A stretch of 9,964 nt of DNA, taken from NCBI GenBank assembly GCA_011772275.1, contig WVZU01000071.1, forward strand, positions 1 through 9,964, read 5' to 3'. Within the stretch, counting starts at the first letter, position 1; each line of letters opens with the position of its first letter. Shown here one piece after another: positions 1 to 5,899 of this stretch. Position numbers and translations under genes: made by a program. This stretch comes from Planctomycetales bacterium. GTDB taxonomy: Bacteria > Planctomycetota > Planctomycetia > Pirellulales > UBA7805. The notes under the pieces were generated by a model. The model saw only the letters and a program-made list of their open reading frames with translations. It made no database searches and had not been told where the DNA came from.

Positions 1-288
1 TACAACCTGAACAAGGTGGCCAAGCTGCATGGTGTGGGCGTGATCAACTTGAACGACATTGCCAACGCGCTGAAGCCGGTCTTTTTGCCTGGCGAATCGA
101 TTGAGGTCCGCGTGGTCAAACCGGGCGAGGAGCCGGGGCAGGGGGTCGGGTACCTGGACGACGGCACGATGATCGTCATCGAAGGGGCTCGCGATCACAT
201 CAATGAAGAAGTGCAGATCACGGTCACCAGCGTGTTACAGACCAGCGCGGGTCGCATGGTCTTCGGCAAGCTGGCTCCAGCCGCTTGA
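1..288 (+). CDS. PIN/TRAM-domain protein, C-terminal end (5'-truncated by window edge)
   Basis: An open frame runs from base 1 to TGA at 286-288, giving 95 visible residues; the true start lies to the left. The first part ([21 protein letters not shown], then [11 protein letters not shown]) resembles the end of the PIN nuclease-like domain of the YacL-type PIN/TRAM family. The rest matches a TRAM domain, a small beta-barrel RNA-binding fold: [21 protein letters not shown], a [11 protein letters not shown] turn, and a closing strand ending in VFGKL. Family members often carry N-terminal membrane helices and are presumed RNA-binding or ribonuclease-like, but that part is not visible. The gene converges on argS. 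The family call is from motif recall. PIN catalytic acidic residues lie upstream of the window, so activity cannot be judged. Confidence 0.85.
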   Translation, partial: YNLNKVAKLHGVGVINLNDIANALKPVFLPGESIEVRVVKPGEEPGQGVGYLDDGTMIVIEGARDHINEEVQITVTSVLQTSAGRMVFGKLAPAA

Positions 289-365
289 GCGGGGCTGGCA
301 TCCGCGCGAGTTCGGCAGTGCCGGGGCAAGGGCGGCTGGTTTTTGGGGGGATGGCGGGTCTGGGA

Positions 366-475
366 GCTGGCGCGTGAGGCTGTAGCCTGTCGCCGCGTTG
401 CGGCGGGTGTTTGGTGGGGTCGCGATTGCTGGGGCTGGCGCGGGAGGCTGTAGCCTGTCGCCGCGTTGCGGCGGG
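366..475. repeat. Two-copy 42-bp direct repeat with nested hairpins in a convergent spacer
   Basis: Bases 366-407 and 434-475 are the same 42-bp unit with one difference (T375 versus G443), a 68-bp period. Each unit holds two small perfect hairpins: AGGCT-GT-AGCCT (377-388, 445-456) and CGCCGC-GTT-GCGGCG (391-405, 459-473). The repeat fills the spacer between the converging PIN/TRAM and argS genes, so it may end transcription from one or both sides. There is no T-run as in a classical intrinsic terminator, so that role is an inference. Several overlapping frames cross it but none looks like a gene. Confidence 0.8.
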
Positions 476-488
476 GAGTCGGGCCGGC

Positions 489-2462
489 CTACATCTTTTC
501 GACGACCTCGATGCCGAGCAGTGAGAGGCCCAGTTTGAGCGTGCGGCCGGTCAAGTCGCACAGCAACAGGCGGCTGGCCCGCTGGGCTGCCGTCTGGGCC
601 TTCAGCACGGGGCATTCCTGATAGAAGGTGGAATACTTTTCGGACATTTCAAACAGGTAGGTCGTGATTTGATTGGGCCGGTAATCCTCGAGGCTGGCCT
701 CGAGTGCCTCGGAAAGCCGGATCAGCGCCAGCCCAAGCGCCCGTTCGGCCGGATGCGCCAGGGTGATCACGGCACCCGATTCGTGTAGCCGGTCCCTATC
801 CACGTCCCCTTTGACGAAGATATTGCGGACGCGGGCATAGGCATACTGCATGTAGGTTGCCGTGTTGCCGTTCAGGGCCAGCATTTTGTCGTAGCTGAAG
901 ATGTAGTCGCTTTCCCGGTTCTGCGACAGATCGGCGTATTTCAAGGCGGCGATACCGACGATTTCGGCGATCCGCTGGCGGTCTTCCGGCGACAGTTCGG
1001 GCGTCTCCTTGAGGTCATCGTTCTGGCTGACGACAGCCAACGCTCTCTGGACCGCTTCGTCCAGGAGGCCTTCGAGGCCGACCGTGGTGCCCGCGCGGGT
1101 CTTGAACGGCCGGCGATCGTCGCCCAGCACGGTACCGAATTGGACGTGTGCAAAATCGATGTTGTCGTAACCCCAGCGACGGGCCGTGGCAAACAGCTGC
1201 TGGAAGTGCAGGCTCTGGCGATGATCCACCACGTACAGGATCACGTCGGGCCGCCAGGTTTGCTGACGGTATTGGATCGTGGCCAGGTCGGTGGTGGCAT
1301 ACAAAAAGGCCCCATCCTGTTTTTGTACGATCATCGGCGTCTGGTAACCTTCCAGAAACACGCAAATGGCCCCGTCGCTGTGGCTGGCGATCTTTTTCGC
1401 CTGCAGTTCGGAAACGACGCTGGCCAGGCGATCCTGGTAATAGCTTTCTCCCAGCGTGTCATCGAACTGCACCTTTAATCGCCGGTAGATGCGATCGATA
1501 TCTTCCAGGCAATACGGCAGAAACTCTTGCCAGAGTGCTCGATTGGTTTCGTCGCCGGCGTGCAAGTTTGCCGTTTCCCGCAGGACCGCGCTGGCGATAT
1601 CTGCGTTTTCGCGGGCCAGGGGACCCAGCGTCCCATCGGTTTCGACTTGTTTCAGCTTGCCGGTCAGGGTCTCCAGGTCATGGCGAGCGGCAGCCACCTG
1701 GTGTTCGGTTTTCTTCAGCGCCTTGGCCGCCCGTTTTTCTTCCTTGGGGTCGGCACGGGGGGGCGCCTCGCGTTGCGCCTCCAGCTGTTCGGTCAACTGG
1801 GCCACCCGTTTCTGGGCCGCCCGCAACCCGGCCCTTCCCTGATGGTACTCGACCAGCTGGTTCACCAGTCGATACAACCTGGCCAGCTCCTGAACCGGTG
1901 CCTCGCGGTACGCCTGCGGGTTGAGAAAATGCTTGTAACCGTAGATGATCATCCCGAACTGGGTGCCCCAGTCGCCGATGTGGTTGTCGCTGATGACGCG
2001 GTGTCCCAAAAAACGCAAGGTCCGCGTGAGGGCATCCCCGATGACGGTCGAACGAATGTGGCCAACGTGCATCGGTTTGGCGACGTTGGGTGCCGAATAG
2101 TCGATCACGTAAGTCCGCCGATCCGCAGCCTGGTCAATTCCCAGACGCGGGTCGGTCAGCGCGGCGTTCAGCTGTTTTTCGAGCCAGTCGTCGCGGAGCG
2201 TCAAATTGATGAAGCCGGGGCCCGCGATCTGGGGCGGGTGGCAGAAAGCGGCGACGTCCAGGCCATCGACAATCTGCTGGGCCAGCTGACGGGGCGGCTG
2301 GCCCAGCCGTTTGCCCAGCGGCATGGCACAGTTGGCCTGGTAGTCCCCGTGCCGTGCATCCTGGCTGGGACGCACCATGTCGACCAACGGCTGCAAGTCC
2401 TGGTCGGTCAATGGCTGCAGGGCGGCGGCGAACCGCCGGCGAAGTTCCGCGAGGGTGTTCAT
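489..2462 (-). CDS. argS: Arginyl-tRNA synthetase
   Basis: Cytoplasmic class I synthetase that charges tRNA-Arg with arginine using ATP; 657 residues, rather long for the family. The N-terminal tRNA-recognition domain spans roughly residues 1-110. The class I HIGH signature is HVGHIRS at 132-138, preceded by YSAPNVAKPM. The catalytic fold includes DNHIGDWGTQFGM (159-171), and FKTRAGTTVGLEGLL (453-467) stands where ArgRS has its KMSKS-like loop. The helical anticodon-binding domain includes YMQYAYARVRNIF (537-549), and the conserved C-terminus LLGIEVVEKM ends the protein. Residues about 195-275 form a charged, Lys/Glu/Ala/Gln-rich, coiled-coil-like insertion inside the catalytic part. The ATG start (2460-2462) lies 11 nt after the rsfS stop. 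Only a weak AGG precedes it, and the AT of the start codon is buried in a perfect hairpin, suggesting coupling to rsfS translation. Confidence 0.98.
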   Translation of the reverse strand: MNTLAELRRRFAAALQPLTDQDLQPLVDMVRPSQDARHGDYQANCAMPLGKRLGQPPRQLAQQIVDGLDVAAFCHPPQIAGPGFINLTLRDDWLEKQLNAALTDPRLGIDQAADRRTYVIDYSAPNVAKPMHVGHIRSTVIGDALTRTLRFLGHRVISDNHIGDWGTQFGMIIYGYKHFLNPQAYREAPVQELARLYRLVNQLVEYHQGRAGLRAAQKRVAQLTEQLEAQREAPPRADPKEEKRAAKALKKTEHQVAAARHDLETLTGKLKQVETDGTLGPLARENADIASAVLRETANLHAGDETNRALWQEFLPYCLEDIDRIYRRLKVQFDDTLGESYYQDRLASVVSELQAKKIASHSDGAICVFLEGYQTPMIVQKQDGAFLYATTDLATIQYRQQTWRPDVILYVVDHRQSLHFQQLFATARRWGYDNIDFAHVQFGTVLGDDRRPFKTRAGTTVGLEGLLDEAVQRALAVVSQNDDLKETPELSPEDRQRIAEIVGIAALKYADLSQNRESDYIFSYDKMLALNGNTATYMQYAYARVRNIFVKGDVDRDRLHESGAVITLAHPAERALGLALIRLSEALEASLEDYRPNQITTYLFEMSEKYSTFYQECPVLKAQTAAQRASRLLLCDLTGRTLKLGLSLLGIEVVEKM

Positions 2463-2488
2463 GCTGAAAGAACCTAGTCTTTCAGCAT
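2461..2488 (-). promoter_or_regulatory. Perfect 10-bp inverted repeat spanning the rsfS stop and argS start
   Basis: On the plus strand ATGCTGAAAG (2461-2470) and CTTTCAGCAT (2479-2488) are exact reverse complements with an 8-nt loop. In the leftward mRNA the first arm is the last rsfS codons (Met-Leu-Lys and part of Asp). The loop carries the rsfS UAG stop and an AGG that could serve as a Shine-Dalgarno, 10 nt before the AUG. The second arm includes the A and U of the argS start codon. A ribosome finishing rsfS would open the stem. No T-run follows, so it is unlikely to be a terminator. The regulatory role is inferred. Confidence 0.6.
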
Positions 2489-2902
2489 CAGGCCCGCAAT
2501 ATCAGCGGGCAGCTCGACCGGCCTCGCATCGCTCCACAACTGCTCCAATCCGTAATACTCCCGCGTCTCTTCGATAAACAGATGGATCACGACCGTGCCG
2601 TAATCCAGCAGAATCCAGCGGCTTTCCTGATAGCCCTCGATACCTTCCCGCTGATCGTGCAATTCGTCTTCCAGCTTGTGATCAATCTCTTCGCTGATCG
2701 CATGCAGCTGGCGACGGCTGGTACCGGTAGCCAGGACAAAATAATCGAAAATCGGGGTGAGATGCCGCATGTCGAGGATCACGATATCACGACCGTTATT
2801 TTCGGCGGCGACTCGAGCCGCAGCCAATGCCAGTTGCAGGCTGCGCGATCCAGCGGCAGGGGGGGTAGCCGTAGCGGGGGAACTGCTCTTCAATCCGATC
2901 AC
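2474..2902 (-). CDS. rsfS: Ribosomal silencing factor RsfS (Iojap family)
   Basis: RsfS binds ribosomal protein uL14 on the large subunit and blocks subunit joining, lowering translation when nutrients are short. The 142-residue product has the family core: DMRHLTPIFDYFVLATGTSR (44-63) followed by RQLHAI, then EGYQESRWILLDYGTVVIHLF (89-109) and EETREYYGLEQLWSDA (111-126). The first 20 or so residues (Ser/Ala/Pro/Thr-rich) are not part of the conserved domain. The start is GTG at 2900-2902, preceded by CGGAG about 4 nt away; no in-frame ATG lies before the conserved core, which supports GTG. It is directly upstream of argS with 11 nt between them. The HTTM gene is upstream on the same strand, 270 nt away, so a shared transcript is possible but not shown. 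Confidence 0.95.
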   Translation of the reverse strand: MIGLKSSSPATATPPAAGSRSLQLALAAARVAAENNGRDIVILDMRHLTPIFDYFVLATGTSRRQLHAISEEIDHKLEDELHDQREGIEGYQESRWILLDYGTVVIHLFIEETREYYGLEQLWSDARPVELPADIAGLMLKD

Positions 2903-2983
2903 TCGACTCCGTGGATACTCGATTCCCAGGAAAGGCTCGCCTCCCAGGACGCTTTCGGTCCCGGAACAGCGCCTGATGTTTTT

Positions 2984-3012
2984 ATTTTACTCGAAGGGTT
3001 CACAAATTCCAG
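2984..3012 (-). promoter_or_regulatory. Possible promoter for rsfS-argS
   Basis: On the minus strand TAAAAT (plus 2984-2989) is a good -10-like hexamer in an AT-rich patch inside otherwise very GC-rich spacer. CTGGAA (plus 3007-3012) lies 17 nt upstream as a weak -35 candidate, matching 3 of 6 consensus bases. Transcription would begin roughly 75 nt before the rsfS GTG. This is weak evidence resting mostly on base composition. Confidence 0.28.
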
Positions 3013-3073
3013 CGGCCCGGCCCGCGGCCGTTTGGTCGGCTGGCCGGCCGGGCAAGGGTGGCCTCTGCCGGCT

Positions 3074-3110
3074 GGGAAGGGGGGAGGGGGTGGAAAGGGG
3101 GTGGGGGGGG
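3074..3110 (+). other. G-run block, possible G-quadruplex
   Basis: Within 37 nt there are five runs of three or more G (3074-3076, 3079-3084, 3086-3090, 3097-3101 and 3103-3110) separated by 1 to 6 nt. This satisfies the usual four-tract G-quadruplex pattern. The G-rich strand is the template strand for the leftward genes, so the RNA would be C-rich. It sits about 60 nt after the HTTM stop codon. Long homopolymers also make this a place where the assembly could be wrong. Confidence 0.55.
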
Positions 3111-3172
3111 CGAAAGCCTTGCTGCGGGGCCCGTTCGGGGGGCGCCTGCCGGGCTGGGGGATCTGGGCGGCA

Positions 3173-5185
3173 TCATGGAGCGCGGGCGGCCAGCGGCGGA
3201 CAAGAGTGCGTATGGACTCTTTGGGGTACCTGCCGCTGGGGGATGTGGGGAGGCTGGGTGCGCTCTTTGACAAAATACAGTTCCAGCCGCACCAGTTGTT
3301 CGTCCGGGGCGTGTCGGGCGTTCCAGTCGCGGCAGAGGTACTGACAAAAGCGGCGGATATCCGCCGTATGGCGGCCGGGTGTCCGCAGTTTTTCCATGTA
3401 TTTCCGCCAGCGCATGTTGGGGTAGGTACCGGCAATCCGCGGTGGCGGAGCGAATGTTGGAGGTTGACCGGTCCGCAGGTCGAGCTGGCGGCCGTTCTGC
3501 AGGTATCCCTTGACCACAAACCAGCCATCGGACAGGAGGGGGTGCGGGGCGAACAGCTGCCAATTCTGGTCCAGCCGGAGTTGTCTTCCCAGCTGATAGA
3601 CGGTCTGGGGCGGGATCAGGCGCGGCTGTCCCCACAAGTGGATTGTTGTCTGCGCCGTCAACCAGCTGATCCTCCAACCTGGTAAGGATTTTAAGTTATA
3701 GGAAACAATGTAAGCGATCACGATCAGCAGAACCGGCTGCAGGACCCACCACGATCTGATTCGGCGCCGGCGCACCTGGAGGCAGCACGTCAGCCGTCCC
3801 AGCCAGCGACGATTTGCGGCGGCCCAGCGAGAGAGGCTGTTTCCCAGGGCGGCGCACGGTTTCCCGGACAATCCCTGTGCCAGGGGCCGCAGCAACCGGT
3901 TGTGCCGCATCAGGACCCGCAGGGCGTCGAAGCGCAGATGTCGTCCGCCGGCGGCGTCAGCGACCACCCAGCTGTTCTCACTTTTCACCAGCTCCGCAAT
4001 GGTCTCATCCACCGACGCTCGACGGATCCGCACCTCCCCGACCAGCAGCAGTGTCCGCCACAGCAATGCCAGGCGGCGGCCAAGCGGGCAGGTGTCATCG
4101 TAGTAAATCACGGGGCGTGCGCCACGGTGGCCGCGTATCTTCTGCCAGCCCCAGTCCCAGACGGCGCTGGGTATCAGCACGGACACCGCCACCATGCCCA
4201 CAAAAGGAAACACTCCCAGATACATAGCCAACTGGAAGGCCACGTGCATCGCCAGCAACAGCACAAACAGCACAGTGCGAAAGAGGCCATTTCGCCACGG
4301 CACGAACAGGATCAGCGGCGTCAGCAGTTCCAGGTAGAGAACATAGAACGTGGACGCGCGTAACAAACGGGGGAAGTTCAACAGCCATTCACCAAAGGGC
4401 GTGGTCAGCATCCCGATATTCAAGGCGTAGTAGGCCGCACTGCCATGACTGTGCCACTGATCCGAGGTCTTCAGCAACCCGGCAAAACCGTAGACACAGG
4501 CCAGTTGGACCAGCAACGCGAACGTGGCCAGATCCGCCACGCGCTGGCGACGTTGGGAAAGGGAAACGTTCAAGGCACTGTCGACGGCATAGCGTGCGCC
4601 AAGCGGTAGAAACATGCCAAGGAACAGCAGCAGGCGGAGGAGCGTATCGCCGCCGGTCAAAATCTGCGGGTTGCGCAACTGGAGCGAGATCAACAAGAAC
4701 CAGGAGACGGCCGTCATCAGCCGTGTCCGCCAGCCGACCAGCATCAGCAGGGCGAACACCGCGGCCCCCGCGAACAGCAAACCCTGGACCCAGGCCTGGC
4801 CGCTGAGCATATGCAGGGAGAGATGGGAGGGGCGAAAAAAATTGACATTCCTCGGCAGGGTGCCCGCGTCGGAATAGTGGGCGGTCAGGTCGCGGGCACG
4901 CATCGCCAGATCGACCAGGACGGCCGTGGCCAGCCCGATCCGCAGGACGGCCAGAGCACGAAGGTCGACACCAAAATACTGGCTGGCCCACCGCCGCAGA
5001 CCGGTATGTTGAATCTGGGCGCCGGTGGCCCCCAGCAGGAACCCCAGCCCGGCACACCAAGGGATGGCCGTCGCCTGGGGAACGGGGTCACCGAACAGGG
5101 CCCAGGTGGCGGTGACGGTGAATGCCAGGGAACCGGCCAGGGCTCCCCCCCAGAAGCCCACCCAGAATTCGCGTTGCCACAGCAC
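3173..5185 (-). CDS. HTTM-domain membrane protein fused to a degenerate DCC (DUF393) domain
   Basis: A 670-residue integral membrane protein. Residues about 8-58 hold two hydrophobic segments. Residues about 69-345 look like an HTTM domain (vitamin K-dependent gamma-carboxylase-like): YFGVDLRALAVLRIGLATAV (70-89), HYSDAGTLPR (103-112), many helices, and LAMHVAFQLAMYLGVFPFVG (311-330). Residues about 357-440 resemble DUF393/DCC thiol-disulfide proteins, beginning VIYYDDTCPLGRRL, but only the first cysteine (C366) is present and the second position is Gly369. Another helix follows at about 481-497 (VLQPVLLIVIAYIVSYN). The soluble tail has NWQLFAPHP (541-549) and DGWFVVKG (553-560), as in planctomycete HTTM proteins. 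The substrate is unknown; true carboxylase activity should not be assumed. Start is GTG (5183-5185) with a loose GGGG upstream; the start is only moderately sure. Downstream on the same strand are rsfS and argS. Confidence 0.88.
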   Translation of the reverse strand: MLWQREFWVGFWGGALAGSLAFTVTATWALFGDPVPQATAIPWCAGLGFLLGATGAQIQHTGLRRWASQYFGVDLRALAVLRIGLATAVLVDLAMRARDLTAHYSDAGTLPRNVNFFRPSHLSLHMLSGQAWVQGLLFAGAAVFALLMLVGWRTRLMTAVSWFLLISLQLRNPQILTGGDTLLRLLLFLGMFLPLGARYAVDSALNVSLSQRRQRVADLATFALLVQLACVYGFAGLLKTSDQWHSHGSAAYYALNIGMLTTPFGEWLLNFPRLLRASTFYVLYLELLTPLILFVPWRNGLFRTVLFVLLLAMHVAFQLAMYLGVFPFVGMVAVSVLIPSAVWDWGWQKIRGHRGARPVIYYDDTCPLGRRLALLWRTLLLVGEVRIRRASVDETIAELVKSENSWVVADAAGGRHLRFDALRVLMRHNRLLRPLAQGLSGKPCAALGNSLSRWAAANRRWLGRLTCCLQVRRRRIRSWWVLQPVLLIVIAYIVSYNLKSLPGWRISWLTAQTTIHLWGQPRLIPPQTVYQLGRQLRLDQNWQLFAPHPLLSDGWFVVKGYLQNGRQLDLRTGQPPTFAPPPRIAGTYPNMRWRKYMEKLRTPGRHTADIRRFCQYLCRDWNARHAPDEQLVRLELYFVKERTQPPHIPQRQVPQRVHTHSCPPLAARAP

Positions 5186-5229
5186 GTTTCACCCCACGCT
5201 CTGCCCAACAACCTCTCGCTCTGCCCGGG

Positions 5230-5275
5230 ATGCATTACACGGATGGGTAACACTTTCGCCGACTGCCGGCGGGGC
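5230..5275. repeat. Degenerate third copy of the dispersed 90-bp element
   Basis: Read on the minus strand this stretch contains GGCAGTCGGCGAAAGTGTTA followed shortly by GTGTAATGCATCC. It aligns with the 3' half of copy A (GCAATCGGCTAAGGTGTTAC and GTGCAAAATGCACC at 5783-5821). The minus-strand reading frame gives RQSAKVLPIRVMHP, against LQSAKVLRQVQNAP in copy A. The orientation is the same as copy B. It lies 45 nt before the HTTM start codon. The match is clear in the core but diverged elsewhere. Confidence 0.5.
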
Positions 5276-5284
5276 CCCATGTAG

Positions 5285-5304
5285 CCGAATTCGTGAGAAT
5301 TCGG
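5285..5304. repeat. Perfect 8-bp palindrome containing two GAATTC sites
   Basis: CCGAATTC (5285-5292) and GAATTCGG (5297-5304) are exact reverse complements around a GTGA loop. It is followed by a second small hairpin, AAGTC-TCAC-GACTT (5337-5350). I recall similar small palindromes as common intergenic repeats in Rhodopirellula-type genomes, but this is from memory and cannot be confirmed here. Confidence 0.55.
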
Positions 5305-5473
5305 ATAGTCTCGGCGGTAACCAAGTCAAGCTACTGAAGTCTCACGACTTGAGCTACCATTTGGCTAAAGTTATACGGATTGCAATTGTTTGGCAGCATG
5401 CCTGGTATGCGTTGGAGCCGGCTAGACGCTTATAACACATGGATCACATTTTGGGGAGCAGGCCATCCCTCTG

Positions 5474-5704
5474 AGCCCCGGCATTTATGCCGGGGCGATG
5501 ATGTCCACCACCCCACCGTCGAGGCCCGTTTACGGGCCTTCCGGCCGTGGCGGCTTCAGCCCTGGCGATCACGCGTGCTGCTGCTTGGTTTCGTGTTGTT
5601 CCGCCGCGAGTCGGCCCAGGCTAAAGCCAGACAGCACAAAGCCCCGTAAACGGGGCTCGATACCCATTTTACGCGACCTCGACCCCGTGCTAAAGCACGG
5701 GGCT
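5474..5704. repeat. Composite mirror-symmetric hairpin array (REPIN-like)
   Basis: Three perfect hairpins on the left are mirrored by three on the right. Left: CCCCGGCAT-TT-ATGCCGGGG (5476-5495), AGGCCCGT-TT-ACGGGCCT (5522-5539), GGCT-TC-AGCC (5552-5561). Right: GGCT-AA-AGCC (5619-5628), AGCCCCGT-AA-ACGGGGCT (5640-5657), CCCCGTGCT-AA-AGCACGGGG (5683-5702). Each left/right pair is centred on about 5589-5590, and flanking bases also match when one half is reverse-complemented. The array is therefore a long imperfect inverted repeat made of smaller palindromes, as in REP doublets moved by RAYT (TnpA-REP) transposases. No transposase is in the window. Confidence 0.8.
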
Positions 5705-5731
5705 AGTCGCATGAAGCCAGAAGAGCAGGGG

Positions 5732-5821
5732 GCTGCTGACATGAAACCCGAAAGGCATGGGGTGCGATAACAACCAGTTGCTGCAATCGGCTAAGGTGTT
5801 ACGCCAAGTGCAAAATGCACC
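5732..5821 (-). repeat. Dispersed 90-bp element, copy A
   Basis: This 90-nt stretch aligns with the reverse complement of 9874-9964. A hand alignment gives about 80 identities over 91 columns with a single one-base gap. The longest exact block (20 nt) is 5773-5792, and 5806-5821 is also exact. The end nearest the SRAP gene carries the small palindrome GTGCA-AAA-TGCAC. Read in the SRAP direction it starts 78 nt after the SRAP stop. Frames through it are interrupted differently in the two copies, so it is unlikely to encode a protein. Confidence 0.85.
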
Positions 5822-5899
5822 GCTCTGCCCGGCAACCCCACGCCGTGCCAGCCCGTTCTCCGCTGACCGTTCCGACATTATAACAGCCTGCCAATCGAA

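Larger units (their letters stand above)
2903..3172. other. Spacer between HTTM gene and rsfS, with GC hairpin and G-run
   Basis: No convincing gene is seen in these 270 nt. Reading leftward from the HTTM stop, there is first a G-run block on the plus strand (3074-3110). Next comes a GC stem made by GCCCGGCC (3015-3022) and GGCCGGGC (3046-3053), with an inner GGCC/GGCC pair, and then an AT-rich patch (about 2978-2990) holding the rsfS promoter candidate. The GC stem is placed where a terminator for the HTTM gene could sit but lacks an adjoining T-run. Long frames crossing this spacer are proline/arginine-rich and look like composition artefacts. Confidence 0.5.
5186..5899. other. Repeat-dense non-coding region
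   Basis: About 714 nt lie between the HTTM start and the SRAP stop with no convincing gene. Frames here are short, broken and without recognisable domains. In order it contains a degenerate copy of the dispersed element (about 5230-5275), a GAATTC-containing palindrome (5285-5304), a small AAGTC-TCAC-GACTT hairpin (5337-5350), the composite hairpin array (5474-5704) and copy A of the dispersed element (5732-5821). Both the HTTM and SRAP genes point leftward, so the region is upstream of HTTM and downstream of SRAP. It should hold the HTTM promoter, but I see no strong -35/-10 pair. Confidence 0.7.

Noticed and set aside
1527..2477. Rightward open frame of 316 residues opposite argS
   Set aside because: It is antisense to a clear ArgRS over almost its whole length, has no recognisable domain, and long antisense frames are expected in GC-rich DNA.
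2461..2488. rsfS/argS hairpin considered as an intrinsic terminator
   Set aside because: The stem is not GC-rich and no T-run follows on the transcribed strand; it also overlaps the argS start codon.
2899..3677. Leftward proline/arginine-rich frames between rsfS and the HTTM 3' end
   Set aside because: They overlap the real HTTM C-terminus in another frame and show only GC-driven composition; no domain or ribosome site.
2582..3685. Rightward open frame of 367 residues across rsfS, the spacer and the HTTM 3' end
   Set aside because: It is antisense to two supported genes and runs through the G-run spacer, giving glycine-rich low-complexity protein.
5474..5704. Regular hairpins considered as a CRISPR array
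   Set aside because: Units are mirror images rather than direct repeats, spacing is irregular, and no cas gene is present.
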